A DNA stretch of 64,000 nt from Agrocybe praecox (lineage: Eukaryota; Basidiomycota; Agaricomycetes; Agaricales; Agrocybaceae): NCBI GenBank assembly GCA_964017145.1, contig OZ024840.1:1860001-1924000 (forward strand). The letters run 5' to 3'. A program made the position numbers and the translations under genes. Of this stretch, positions 12,101-25,195 are shown piece after piece. The first letter of the stretch is position 1. Each line of letters starts with the position of its first letter. The notes under the pieces were generated by a model. The model made no database searches, was not told the DNA's origin, and was given only the letters and a program-made list of their open reading frames with translations.

Positions 12101-14202
12101 CTGGCGAGACCGAGCAACATTGAGCAGGTCTGATCTCTTCCAAAGCTGCAGAAAAAGTCAGCAGCTTTTAATCGCTGATAGCTACAAAACCTGCCTGTCT
12201 CTGAATTCAATAATTGGCTGCACATTTCCTTCAGACTGGAGTTCTTCCAACACTGCTTTAAGGTAATCCACTGCACGTCTTTTCATCAAGAATGTCAGCC
12301 CAACGTTTGTCAGAAGCATGAACTGATTCGGGAATTCTGAAAATTCTGATGCAAGTTCATTGATAGTAGAGGGCGCAGGCGTCCCTGGAGGTGTTTCTAT
12401 TGGTTTCTTAGGGATGGATGCCATTGCCCATGTTCTACCGGGTATTGTTATCAATGTCGCGTATTCGGTCAGGGGAGGTCTATTCGTGACGCCAGGGTTA
12501 TTGTACTGGTTGTAAGTTGAACCAAATGGTGATTGTTGAGGTTGCTGGGGAAGATTGAGTTGTCCTATATTACCAATCCGAGTAAGATCAGGGGCCAGAC
12601 ACAGGGTATAATCTGTGCCATCGACGTCTCCTGGTTGAGTTGCAACAGTTAATCCATCTGCATAACATGAGTCGTCAAGAGAAGAGCAGATATATGGCCG
12701 ACTTGTTGGTTGAGCGTGAATGGAAGGTCCACCGTAGCTAGAAGCAGTGGGACGGTATAATTTTGCTTGTTCATCCGGGTGAATCAAGTTCAAAGGGGGG
12801 AGCCGAACATGAACCATTTGCAATGGGCGTAATGCAGTCGTAGTGGCAGAACTAGAGTTAAAAGAGTAACCGTAGCCCATGGAAGGCGCAAAGTAAAGAC
12901 GAACTCCGTTAGTTGTGAGTGCTATAAGCTGGATACCTGCTCGAGACTCCGAAGGGTCGAGCACATGGATATTGATGATCTGAAAGCTCTGTGGTGTCAA
13001 AGCAGGTGATCCGGGGGCCTTTTCCTGAGCAGTTTTATATAGAGAAGAGAGCGTCTGAATATGTTGGATTGCTTTGTCGCCTGCAGGAGTATACATTGAG
13101 ATCGCATTGCGGGAGGTGAGGGTGTAGAAACAATTTCTTTTGTTGTCAGAAACAATCGACACAATTCTCTCTTTGAAAGAAGTATGAATATCGGCACATA
13201 CAAGACAAAGGATAGCGTCTCACCATCTGTTCCCGATGCTGCAAAACGAGGGAGAAGACTCTGCACTCCGCCCACCGAATGATTTACAAGTTGGACCCTT
13301 TTACCGAACCATGATTCTTTAGCCTGGTAATGGAACTCGTACAAATTCCCATCCTGTTGCCCACACATGAAGATTCTGCCATCTGCCGTCCCAACCACGG
13401 AAGACATCTCAATTTCCGTGGAAATAGTAAGGTCAGTGGCATAAAGTTTTATTTCTTTCCGTGAGCGCCCATCGACGCCTACTTGGTTTTCATGAGCGAC
13501 TCCGATTAGAAGGACAGATATCGGTGTGCATATCACGAGGAGGGAGGTAATTTCATCAATAAAAAGTCCTTGTTTTGGTTTGACGAGGGCAACATGCGTG
13601 ATGACGTCGGGCTGGTCCATGAAGGAAGCAATTTCTTGACTGTAATCCATACATCTCAAATTCTAGGGGCAAGATAATAGATGAACTTACCCGTCGTTGT
13701 AATCCCATAAAAACAATTTATGGTCGATAGATATCCAAACGCGCTCGATTTCTGCCATCAAACCCATGTGCGAAGTGACGTTCACGCCTAGCTTTGTTTA
13801 GACAAAAGAACGACATGGTATTATTTCATGGATACTTACTATCATAGTATTGGAAAAGCCCGTCTGGAATCCCTACAAACTTCCGTTTCTGAAACGGTAC
13901 CCTGATGTCGTCAGGAAATATGCTATAAGAGGAGGAAACTTGGCTTCCAGCTATAGAGTATTAGGAAAAATATGTCGGGACATACAAAAGAACATACAAG
14001 ATGTGAGGGTTTCTCCGAGATCTGGAATAATTTGGGCATCCTTGGTGAGTTGCTCAAGGAGAATACGACTGGCATTTTGCAATGCTGGGAGATCTACGGA
14101 GGCGAGCTTTGAGCCAGGCGCCTGTCGAGTTGTAGTGTCATTGTCCTGATTTGACGAAGAGGGCGCTGGAAACTGGCGAGACTGAGCAAATGCAGATGCC
14201 AT
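9113..14202 (-). CDS. nup170: nucleoporin Nup155/Nup170, inner-ring scaffold of the nuclear pore
   Basis: A long, intron-rich gene (more than ten introns) starting MASAFAQSRQF at 14202 and ending QLRRYW before the stop at 9113; roughly 1,300 aa. The N-terminal propeller half is recognisable from PFQKRKFVGIPDGLFQYYD, MAEIERVWISIDHKLFLWDY and ADGRIFMCGQQDGNLYE. The second half is helical, as expected for the alpha-solenoid (for example ELEYWRAGITT-like and DYSWLISRNL-like segments of the Nup155 C-terminal domain). It encodes an architectural pore protein that anchors the inner ring to the nuclear envelope. A Gly/Gln/Asn/Pro-rich loop near 12480-12560 interrupts the propeller. Internal exon borders were not all fixed. 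Confidence 0.85.
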
Positions 14203-14406
14203 GGAGTATTGAGCGTCTATTACGACGATGGAGTGGTATTACAGGACGAGTTGGCGGTGGGTGCGCCTAGCATAGAAGGATCGGCTCAAGCCTAAGAATG
14301 AACCACGATCGCGTTCAAAACTAACAACACGTGCTTCGGGCAGGACTGCCTCTTTGGGACTCGGGATGGTCCACGATAATCAATCCCTCACTTGTACTTG
14401 ACCTTC

Positions 14407-15651
14407 ATGCGAGACCCACTATTTCCGTTCACCGATCCCAAATGCGATTATATACAGAGAAAGGTCGTTGGTCTAATTGAGAGCTCGCTTTTTTTTTTTG
14501 AACTCCCTGAACTTCCTATGAAGGCTTGGCAGGTAATTACCCAAAATAAGGCCGAGAAGGAACGATTGGAATTCTTGGGGGATGCACTTATTGGCTCGTT
14601 TGTCTCTGAAGAACTCCTTCGTGCGTGTCCTAAAAGATATCCAGGTTTTTATACGGTTAGCATGAGTCGAAATCTCTTTCTATCCTGTGCTTTGAATTTC
14701 TCTCCTACACTAGTGTATTCGCCAGGTTCTCGTCGCAAACTCAACTTTCGCTCATCTTATGCGTAAAGCGGGCTTTCACGATGATGACGACGACGTAAAG
14801 CGATCTGGCGATGCATTTGAAACAATGTTGGCAGTCCACCATGCTGATGTTGGTCACAAACCTTTTGAAAATTATGTGAAAAAATATTTCACGCCTTTGA
14901 TAACATGCGCAGGGGAGGCCTTTGACAAGTATAATAATTTCCAACGGTGTGTATGCAGCTCATCTTCTAAGGATTCTATGTGTTGAAGTTACTAATAATT
15001 ATTGGCAGTTCGAAAGGGCACCACACACAGTATAAACACAAACAACATGTTGTGCATGGCTCACGACCGAGCATGCCAAAGAAGATAATATACGAGAGAA
15101 ATTCTTTCCAACGGAACGAACAGGCAAATGCCAGAACGACCCCACTTGCCATCGATCTCACTCATCTTTCCGATGACTTGGAGATCGACCCGGATTCCTT
15201 CATAGCTCAGGGCAAACAAGTAAGTACTGAGAGACATCGGATATTATCGCACATTGTTCGTTTGAATATCGATATATGAGTATGCAGGCTTCGTCTGGGA
15301 AAGCGAACACCATCAACGGATACAAGTTGCCATATGCACGCCAACCTATGCTGATCAGCAATGTAAGTCGCCTAGTACTTGACAAGAATATAGGTACCTC
15401 TCATCGTCTTTTTGTCTCAGTCACTCGGTGAATCCAGCAAACAAGCATCTGCACACGTTCCCACTTTATTCAGCACTTCACTAAAGGTTGATTCTGGAAT
15501 TAAAGGGCAAACCACGGACAGTCCTCTAATATCCACCGCAAGCAAATCGGGTGACAGACTTCCTCATCCTTCAGGCAGTTCAATATCTGGTTTGCAAACA
15601 TGGGCATCTTTCGGCACCATTGACAATCCGATAACTATTGACTTTGACTAA
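14407..15651 (+). CDS. stand-alone RNase III domain protein
   Basis: Starts at ATG 14407 (an in-frame TAA lies upstream at 14377). The RNase III signature ERLEFLGDALIGSF is complete, and the second catalytic segment SGDAFETMLAV is present after the first intron, so both acidic clusters of one catalytic domain are kept. An Asp-rich insert (HDDDDDV) precedes it. Later exons encode a basic His/Lys stretch and a Ser/Thr-rich tail ending DNPITIDFD at 15651. I see no helicase, PAZ or obvious dsRNA-binding domain, so it is neither a Dicer nor a standard Rnt1. It may process a structured RNA in the nucleus, but the substrate is unknown. Confidence 0.75.
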
Positions 15652-16312
15652 GTTTCCGCATAAGCTGGAAGATTCTGTCTTTTATTTCTCTATCTTCCCG
15701 TCTTTAACCGCCATCTACATTGCCACATTCCTTCCTCTTGCATAGGCTATGGAACGACCTACCCTTGCCGGGTCGACTAGGCAATGGCTCACACATCGAT
15801 TCTTTATCTGAGAAGCATACAATTCATGCGGATTTCCAGGGCTTTGTGGATGCTTAGTTTATTCTTTAGAGGTTCAGTCTATGCCATCATTGCACCATTA
15901 GTAGTACAAGGGCTTTTAACTAATTAAATGTCATTATACAAGTCTTGTGAAGGAAGTATTTCGCGCGGCATGTGAGCGGATATATTTTGCTTCCGTTCTC
16001 AGGGCCCTCTGATATGATAGCTCGATCAGCCGGTCCGTCATGTATCACAGGCACTTTTGAATGTGCATTTGGATGTATACTTGGGGTTGCGCATGCAAAG
16101 AATACAAGGGCAAAATACTGCGCGATATAATCGAATCAAGAATATGCCTTGACGTATGTCAGTGCATCATCTCCGTTCTGGTCGTTGACATCAAATGAAC
16201 GGGAGTGACCACTGATGATACCACGGTGTTTCTAAGTAGAACTTGGAAGTCATCTCAATCTCGTTGTGTTAACACCTTTGACCAACCAGCCAGCAGCCCC
16301 GTATAAACGAGT
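15652..16312. other. intergenic region
   Basis: About 660 bp between the RNase III gene and the kinase gene. The first half is 3' UTR-like and the second half should hold the kinase promoter. No ORF, tRNA or repeat is supported. Confidence 0.5.
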
Positions 16313-18707
16313 ATGCACACAGGCGGCGGCAATCGTTTGGGCCTTCCGCTCGGTGAAGGGCCGTTTCGCCCATCTCGCCATTTTCCAGGGGTCAATGTGG
16401 TAACAGGCTGGGGCACCCGTGGGCCGACGGTATACAACCCAAGCCCACAGATTGCGGGACCTACCCCCAAGTCAAAAGCCAACAAATCTCCTCCATCGAA
16501 GGACAGTGGTTCGAAAGAGACGAATAAGAAGAAAGGTTGGCATCCACAGCCTGAGATCAAACTTATGCTGAACACACAACGATGTTTCAATCGGTTTGCA
16601 CAGTGACTTTCCGTTGGATGAAAGGCGAGTTACTTGGGAGGGGAAGTCAAGGAAGTGTGTACATGGCATTCAACGCCACTACTGGAGAAGTCATAGCCGT
16701 CAAACAAGTCGAGATACCCCAAACCGCGAGTGATAAAAGACGAGACGAGAGAAACAAATTCATCGAAGCCCTCATTGATGAACGCGATACGTTAAGGGAT
16801 CTCGATCACCCTAACATCGTCCAATACCTTGGATTTGAAGAGAACCCTGCGACTCTCAACATGTATGGCCACATCTCTCAGAATATCGCCTAGTTTTAAC
16901 CATTCTTGCCTAGTTTCCTTCAATATGTTTCCGGGGGGACGATTGGGACATGTTTAAAGCAATACGGTCCATTTTCCGATGAAGTCACTAGGCATTTCGC
17001 ATTTCAAATACTGGAAGGCCTCAAATACATTCATTCCAAGGGCATAATGCATAGAGTGAGTCTTTCGGATGTTTATACTGCAATACATTTTCCCAATGCC
17101 ATACCCTCAGGACTTAAAACCAGATAACGTTCTTGTGGAGGAGTCTGGTATATGCAAGATTTCCGACTTCGGCATATCCAAAAAACTAGAACGTGCTCAT
17201 ACCATGATGAGAGGCACTAGTTTCTACATGGCTCCTGAGATCATACAGACAGAAAGCGGGCGGAATAGCTACGACTCAAAAGTCGATATCTGGAGCATGG
17301 GTTGTATCACGATGGAGATGTGGACTGCAAAACGACCTTGGGAGGGTGTCAACAACCCGTTGACAATCTTTATCAAGGTAACAAAGTATTCGCTTTATTA
17401 TAGCTCGCCTATTTACATCTGAATTGTCTAGCTGCTGGAAAAGCTTGCACCTCCTCTTCCCGACGATTTCGAACCAACGAAAGAAGGTAAAGAATACCTG
17501 GATGCTTGCTTCACTTCGTAAGTCGAGTGTTACTATTGCAACATCATTATCTTACCGACTCGCTTATTGTTAATTCAGAGACCCAAAAGATCGTCCGTCA
17601 GCAGATGTTCTTCAAACATTCCCGTGCCTTCAATTGCCAAAAGACTGGTCGTTCCCTGGGATGGAGGACATGGGGGTTAAGCGCACGAGGTCGGGCAGAG
17701 AGTCACACATCGACGACGGGAGATATTATGCACCCACCAGGGGTGCAGAAACGATTGTTCCTAATGTTAAAACCTCTCTACCAAGACCAATCACACCTCC
17801 TTTGGTATACATCGACCCCCCAGCCCCTCGGAAACAACCCTCGCGCTGGCCCAGAGAACGAAGCTCATCAATAGCGTCCGAGTCTTCTGACAGTCAGCCA
17901 TCCAGTCAATCTGGATCGCGACCTGCTAAAAAGCTGGTGATTTATAATCCCGACGATCCAACAGAAAAGCGCCCAGCTATCAAACGACCGAGGACCCCAC
18001 CACCCGCACCTTTTGTATATAATCCCCCGCCTCTCCCCGAAACAAGAAATGAAGCACAGAATCAACCTGTACAATACTCTGCACGTCTCGGACCTCTGCA
18101 TCCAAATAGGTTCGTGGACCCTTTACCTAAGCCTCCCATCGACTACCCCCCGCCTCCCAAACCATCAGGTCTAGTAAAAGCATTGTTATCGCCGTTATCG
18201 CGCCGATCGCGCTCGAATGGACCTGCCACTTCGAGTCCTATATCACCAAGTACTGAGACAATGTTATCCGACACTGGGAGTGACTTCAGCACGTCCTCAA
18301 TATGGCAGAAACCCCCTACTAGACCATCTGCTGAGCCTTCCGCATCTTCTTCAAATCAGATCTCAAGGCATGCCAGCCTTGACAATATTACATTACGTCC
18401 GATGAACGGTGCCCATGACGCTCAGCAAATATCGCCTGTCGTAGGCGATACCAGACCCGCCATTAGCGAAGTTCTCGGGAGGTTCGAAGCTTTCTTTCCT
18501 GGTCATGACCTTGAACAACGGGTGGTAGAAAGGCCGGTCGACTCGAGGGCCAACATACAAGTTGATAAAGTGGAGCCTAATAGAACAGGCGTCAAGATGA
18601 GGAGTGTTAAGTCAATAATAGCAGAAGAACAAGGGGGCTCTCGTACTCGTCCACGTACTCAATTATGGGACAGCCGTATCGAGGAGATACCAAGACCTCC
18701 TAGGTGA
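16313..18707 (+). CDS. MAPKKK-like Ser/Thr protein kinase (Bck1/Ste11 group)
   Basis: First exon 16313-16535, then introns at 16536-16603 and 16863-16913 and three further ones. The kinase starts about residue 75: WMKGELLGRGSQGSVY (Gly-rich loop), IAVKQVE (catalytic Lys), IFLQYVSGGTIG, IMHRDLKPDN (HRD), ISDFGISKK (DFG) and MAPEII (APE), so it should be active. The RW-KGELLG entry and NATTGEVIAVKQVE resemble the Bck1 cell-wall-integrity MAPKKK. Unlike Bck1, only ~75 residues precede the kinase, and ~370 Pro/Ser-rich residues follow it, ending in a basic tail around RSVKSIIAEEQ. It could be a lineage paralogue of the cell-integrity kinase. Confidence 0.8.
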
Positions 18708-18944
18708 ACGGAATCTCGAATATTTGAAGTGTGATGGGGACTTTATATATGTACATTTATTCTTATTTTATACTCGTCTTAATTGTCATGAAGCACAGCA
18801 ATGCGGATTAATTGAAAGCTCTCAAGACGTAATTCCGACTAAATGCTAACAACAAGATGGCAATTAAATTAAGCATGGTACATCACTGGGACATTCCACT
18901 CATACAAGACGTGCACGTCAAGGTTCGCATATATGGCATGATGA

Positions 18945-21088
18945 TCAGAAATGTTCCTAAAGGGAGTGTCATTATCGCGAGGGATATTGATAGCATACAG
19001 GAGGACTGACCTTTGCAAAGAGGAAGTCCACGTTAGTGTTGGTGTTTGCGACTGTGGCTTCTTTGATAGCTTTCGCAAGGACTCCCGGTCCACAGAAATA
19101 GGTCTTTTTAAAATGAGAGTTATTCAACCGAAGAAACGACGACAATCAAGATATAGCACTTACGCCAACCTTTGTCCTGAGCTGCGAGGTTGCTCCGGGA
19201 AGGTATTGACCAGATTCAATGGCTTGTCTCATCTGGGAGTAGATTCCTTTCCAGTCTGGGCGACCGAACATGGTTCGAGAACGGAGAAGAGTCAATGGAT
19301 CGTACTCGGCACCAGCGTCATTGACAGCAATATTCCACAACATGTCCTCTCCAATCTTTTGGGTGAGATAGATGTTAATGCGCAGGAAGTTGGCTGGTAA
19401 CAATGCCAACGGCAGTTAGTGAAAGGCATCCCGTTTCGATGCAACTAAAACTCACGATCTGCTTGAGCAGCCTCGACCTCTTGAAGCAAGCTCTGGAACC
19501 AACCGAAAGAAGGTGCATCACGGCAAACCCAGAAGAACTCGACACGTCGAAGAGAGCCTAGCTTTCCTTTCTTTTGCCTGTACCAGATGTGTTTGAGAAT
19601 GGATGCAAATGGGGTGACACCTAGAAAGGCAAAGTGTTAGTACAACCCCATCAAGAAACAAGGAACAGCTTACCAATTCCAGCACCGATGAGAATGGCAA
19701 CCTCATTCTTGAAGACATCTTCTGCTGGAGCACCGTAGGGGCCATCAATGCGTACCTGGGGAAGAGTAATCGACGAAATTGTTGGGTCGAGTTCAACGAA
19801 ATCACCACGAGTGATTCCGGTCTTGGTGTCTTTCTCGGAACCTTTCATAGCGGCGGAGGTCATTGCGGCAACGACGGACGGGCCGACACCTAGACGATCA
19901 CCGAGCGCCTGAGTGAAGTCTCCAACTTGACGAATGTGAACAGAGACATAAGGGTCTTCGGGCGCTGAAGTGATGGTGAACTGATAATGAATCAATTAGC
20001 CTCAGATACTATTCATCATGATGGATAAAAATCCTGTGCGGTTTACTCACAGGATGCCATTGGAATCTAGACAATTCGGGGATCTGAATGAACAGCCATT
20101 GTCCGGCGGTATACTTGAAACTTGGCTTGACGATACGGAGTTCCATAGCACCTAAGGAGATAATGAGAATGGATCGCACAGACCATTCAGTAAGATAGCT
20201 AACCGCTGGGGTGAACCAAGACCTTGGACAAGCGAGTGGCTCTGCGCGCACGAATTTCTCGCCAGACTCTCTCCCCGAAGTAGATGATACCAGGCCAAAT
20301 GGTAAATCTCCAACTCAAATAACCGAGACAATGTTGAGTGTTGTAGAATGGGAAAGTGGCCTGGAAATCGGGTTCCGCTGAGTCACGGACGAAGCATCCG
20401 GTAGCATGGGTGTAGAGTCCTAACATGAAGAAGAATGCAAGGTGATGGGTATACCAGAAGACCTCGAAAGCTTGCTGGCGGATCTTGTTATGCGCGGTAG
20501 TGTACATCAACACCATGATGAGCAACATAAAATGACCAGTGATGCCACCCGGCTGGGTGTAGTGGATCTGCAGAGCAGTTTGCTTACGAATTTCTAGAAA
20601 ACAAAGAAATTTATGTTATTAATTCCACACTCGCGCAGGAAGAAACAAAGCATACGAGTGCGTTCGACATTGATGAAGTTGACATAATGGGCAGTAGTAT
20701 GTACCATAGCCCAGAATGCCATTGAGTATGCCACCTGCCTATGGAACCAAATGTTTTCGTCGGCAGGGAAGAGCCAGGCCAGCTTGGGACGGACGACACG
20801 AATGATATTTCGGAACATAGGGACGAGAATGAGACCGCCATCGAAAGCCAAAACCAGACCAGCTCCGCGTGAGGTCCACACAGAGAACTTGAGACTGTTC
20901 AGACCTGCCAATTTGGTATTGGTCGCCTATGGGAAAGATTAGGGAATGGGATGACCGATGGCGAAAGATAAACTGACCTGACTCCACCAACCGTAGGCAA
21001 AGAAAGCGAAATGTGCGCCATAGAAGAGGACGTTGAAGGCAAGACGACGAGGAGTAAGAAACTCGCGTTGGAACCAGCTTTCACCCAT
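18945..21088 (-). CDS. noxA: NADPH oxidase, NoxA type
   Basis: Starts MGESWFQREFLTPRR at 21088; the last small exon gives EHF before the stop at 18945-18947, completing the FLFAKEHF C-terminus typical of NOX enzymes. The N-terminal half has six membrane helices with the haem histidines (WFHRQVAYS, TTAHYVNF, YTHHLAFFF, YTHATGCF). Then come the FAD-binding WHPFTITSAPED motif, a NoxA-specific insert, RIDGPYGAPAED and the NADPH-binding stretch ending in the glycine-rich IGAGIGVTPF. No EF-hand is present, so it is not NoxC. It transfers electrons from NADPH across a membrane to make superoxide. In fungi it acts with NoxR/Rac in differentiation. At least seven introns. Confidence 0.93.
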
Positions 21089-21336
21089 AGATGTGTAGTT
21101 GAAATGTGCTCCTGGCCAGAGGAGAAATCAAAAAAAGAGTGGGTCTAGAACAAAGAAGAAAAGGAAAGGAAAGGCGGGCGGCACTGGCTTTGAATGGTAG
21201 AAACACTGGTATTATCAAGGGCCCAACACAGCGGAACCATGTCGCTTCCATGGCAATTGTCTCTTCACAATTGATCCCATCTCTCAACTTTTTTTTGACT
21301 GTTCATTCCCACCGTATCTACGTAGGTAACACATCT

Positions 21337-22203
21337 CTATTCCTCCTCGTCGTAGCGATATGCTACCATCGCTTCGATTCGGTGCACATCCGTGCTAAAG
21401 CTCCTCATCTTCACCTGCTGGCTCTTGCTCGCCTCTATTGCCAGCGGATCCGTATCAACCCATTCCCCGGCTGGTACGTCGGCGGACTCTGACGTGTATG
21501 CCAGAATATTGAACACAGTGGGCTCCTGGATCACCGGTAGGTATGTCACCATTGAGATGATTTGCTTTAAAATAGCTCGTATTTCTGATTGTATCTCGGA
21601 TTCGGGTTTGGGTGTCCGGCTGTACAAATATAATGTCAGTCGCTGCTCGACAATTGCTCAAACAACACTGTATTTTACCTCTCAGCGGACCCCTCCGGTG
21701 GCGGGTCGACCAACATGATATCAAATACCCAGCGCTCGAGTGGGGTCCGTGTGTCTTTAGAAATGATCGCAAGCACAAGCTGTGTAACGGACCCAGTGAG
21801 AAGCCATTCTAGCGTTGTCGTTGTCAGTATCAGTCAAAGGATTCTGCCATGGTTCCAAGTTAACATACTTTGAACTTGTTTGAGGATCCTGATGGGTGCA
21901 TCCGTCTGTTAGATTTAAAAGCTCAAACAGGAACGAGAGAGAGACAAAGGACACCTGTCAAGATAATTCTCCAGAGCGAGGTCTTGTGTTACCAGGACAG
22001 TTTGGCCATATTTCTTCACCATATGGAAGTCATCTGAAGGGTATACTTCGCGTTGAAATAAGATACTGTTCGTAAAGCATGAGAACCAAGTCGTGCAACA
22101 AGGAATTTACTTGCGTGTTCACAGCATATTTGAAGAAATCAGTTACCAAAGCAGTTGAACCTTTGAGGGTGATTGCTTGACGCTTCGCTTGCTTAGAAGC
22201 CAT
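21337..22203 (-). CDS. mad2: spindle assembly checkpoint protein Mad2 (HORMA)
   Basis: Five exons: 22203-22115, 22065-21955, 21888-21869 (20-nt micro-exon encoding RILKQVQ), 21808-21679 and 21619-21337; 633 nt, 210 aa. The sequence follows Mad2 throughout: ALVTDFFKYAVNTILFQRE, FHMVKKYGQTVLVTQD, KWLLTGSVTQLVLAIISK, PLERWVFDI, EIRAILKQIISMVTYLP and the safety-belt end MRSFSTDVHRIEAMVAY. It binds Mad1/Cdc20 and delays anaphase. The first intron (22066-22114) must use a GC donor (GCAAGT) to keep the conserved NTILFQRE junction; the GT alternatives break the frame. Divergent from TAF5 with 194 bp between start codons. Confidence 0.93.
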
Positions 22204-22397
22204 TGAAAATAAGGGAGACTGAGGTTGAGTTGCAAAACATAAATCCCGTTCCAAATTGTTCGACGCGCCTTTATGAACACGTCACATGACTCATATACGT
22301 GAACGTTACAAGAGGCCGTTACAGTCACCGAAGGCGAAGCAAGTAGTGTTTGGCGCTCAACTTGCTCTTCCTTGGGACTCCTGTATACCTCTTCTCA

Positions 22398-25195
22398 ATG
22401 TCAGTTGCTACGCCTTCGGGTGCCTCACAGTCACCTGCAGCAACATCACCTGCAAACCCAGACTCCACGTCTAATATACCCCAGACGGATCGTTTCATTG
22501 TCGAATTTTTGAAGGCGCGTGGACATCAACGAGCAGCCACAACTCTTCAAGATGAACTCGAATCGGGCACTCCAGGTGGTGCCGATAAACAAACGACTGT
22601 TCCAGCTGAAGATTTTGTCAAAGCTCTTGCCGTGTTTGCTCAAAAACCTTCTAAACCTGGCGAGAATGTCTTGAAAGACTCGGCGACTGTGTTGCAGTCT
22701 CTCACGGGAATGAACAATCCTGTCAATATACAGAACTTGATCAACAGTATAGGTCTCGTTGGAGCAGAAGAACTTCTTTCTCTCGATCCAACGGATAAAG
22801 AGGAGGGATTTCAAGAATTAGAGAATTGGGTCGATGGCTCATTGGATATGTACCGAGTATGTTCATTTGTTGCCCAACTCAAGCTACAATTCGCTGAAAG
22901 GCTACCGTAGCCTGAATTCCGTCCAATGCTATTTCCCATATTCTGTCACTTCTATCTTGATCTTATTCAACAAGGATATAAAGAAGCAGGTAGATGCTAC
23001 ACTTTTTCTCGTATGATATGATGTAACGTTCTTCATCTTCAGCCACAAGATTTTTCCAAAAGTCTTCCGGTTCATTAGCTCCAGCACACAACCCGACACT
23101 GCATCATCTATCGACCCTCTTACTTCCTGCTCATGTCCAGAGTGATGACTTAGCTCAACGATTCCGGTCCGAAAAATATGCCATCCATATGAGCAAGTCC
23201 GGATTCGGACTCCTTGTTGGTTGGCTAACGGAAGGCTTTGGTGGTGAAGCACTGGGTTCTGGCGATGGCTTTACTGGAGAGAAAGGAAAGCGAGGGCGGA
23301 CGGCTGTGATGCGGGTAGTGAACAATCATCTACAATTTTCCGGTAAGCAGTGCACTTTTTCTACCTTACTCACCATTTAATCGTCCGTAATCAAGTTACT
23401 ACATCGAATCCGACGACCATATCTCCTCATGCATGGGAAGAGTCGACGGGTCTTCTATCGTCCCTAATACCTCAAACTGCTGGCAGCACAACTAGTATAA
23501 CAAATCCACAAGCCTTTAACAGCAGCAAAGGTGCTTTAAAGCTAGGACCTGCTCCCATCAATGAAGAACTGCGAGCAGAAGCCGAACGCGTGGCCCGAGA
23601 ACATGCAATGATGGGAAGAGACCTCAACGCACAATTCGACTTCAACCTTGGCCGTCCAGTTATCCCGCCAGGTGTCATCGCTCCTACTGAGGCCGACCTA
23701 CTACCTCATCCCCCGAATTTTAAAGCCACTGACGTGGAGAGGGAAGTTAACAACGTACGAGATGCTCGAAAGCGGATTCGACTAGAACCTTCCTCGTTGA
23801 ACAACGTTGATCCCAACTCAACACAAGCCAATGCATTACGCGCCCGTGCACTACCAAGTATTTGCGCGTACACACTGCACGATGTCGCCGAAGGGTAATT
23901 CACATTTCGATCCTTTATGATTGCTTTCTCAGAAGTGTCTTGGATAGGTCTCCATGTTGTACATTTTCTGCGGATACCTCCTTAATGGCTGCAGGGTTTG
24001 CAGAAAGCTATATTCGTATATGGAGTCTGAAAGGTGAAAAATTACGAGGTTTGCGGAGTGACTTCCAATCTAGCTCCATTAAGGATGGTAAGCGACCAAT
24101 CTTTATCTACACTGTGTTTTGCTTAACTGGCAACCTTGCAGTGTCATCTTTAAATAAAATTCGGGAAAAGAAGGGTTCCACAACTAGAAAGCTTATTGGC
24201 CATAGTGGACCGGTGTATTCGGTTGATTTTGATTCGCTCAATGGCTCTGCTGCACCTCCCAGATACCTACTATCGTCTTCTGCTGATGCCACTGTACGAT
24301 TATGGTCAATGGATACTCTGACCAATGTTGTGGCTTTCCGTGGGCATGAAAATCCTGTCTGGCAGGTCAAGTGGAGTCCCATGGGCATCTACTTTGCTAC
24401 AGGTAGCAGAGACCGAACAGCAAGGTTGTGGTCAACAGACCGCACTTCCTGCCTTCGCATTTATGCTGGCCACTTGAGCGACGTCGACGTAAGTCTGTTG
24501 TTTTACCTCTCGAGTATCATGAATAAAACAAGGTGACAGTGCGTCGAATTCCATCCCAATTCACTATACTTGGCAACCGGGTCAAGCGATTGGACAGCAC
24601 GGCTGTGGGACGTACAACGAGGATCGTGTTTACGGGTTTTCATTGGCCACCAAGGCGCTGTATCATCATTGGCTCTCAGTCCTGATGGTAAATACCTTGC
24701 GACTGCAGGTATGTGGTTACTTCTTCAGATTTCGATGTCGGTCCGTCGGTTATTGATCTATTCCTTTACTTATAGGTGAGGACTTGGCCATCAATCTATG
24801 GGATCTTGGCTCGGGGAAGCGTATCAAGAAAATGACAGGACATACATCCTCGATTTACTCTCTTGCTTTCAGTGCAGAATCCTCTTTGCTGGTGAGCGGT
24901 GGAGCAGACTGGACAGTCCGATCGTGGGACGTCAAGGGACCTGGAGGTCCCCGACTTAAACCTCAGAAGAACGGCAGTATGCTGAATGGAAGTCGCAGCT
25001 ATGGCGAAGATGAAAGCATAGAAACGTATGTGGCTTGCTGTTCTTATCTCTGTTTTTGCTTATGATCAACCTTCGCACAGTTCTGATCTCTTAGCAACCT
25101 TCCCCACAAAAAGAACACCCGTCACGAACGTGCAGTTCACGTCTCGGAATCTTTGTTTAGTGGGAGGCGTATATTTATCGCCAGACTCTCGATGA
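22398..25195 (+). CDS. taf5: TFIID/SAGA subunit TAF5 (LisH + WD40)
   Basis: Begins MSVATPSGASQ; a LisH-like helix pair follows (DRFIVEFLKARGHQRAA), then the TAF5 N-terminal domain (YAIHMSKSG, LLVGWLTEGF) and a C-terminal propeller with at least five clear WD repeats (LRGLRSDF, LIGHSGPVYSVDF, FRGHENPVWQVKW, YAGHLSDVD, FIGHQGAVSSLALS, MTGHTSSIYSLAF). It ends RTPVTNVQFTSRNLCLVGGVYL, the conserved TAF5 terminus. TAF5 is a scaffold of TFIID and SAGA in RNA polymerase II initiation. Several introns, of which those between propeller repeats are easiest to see. The stop is at 25193-25195. Confidence 0.92.
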
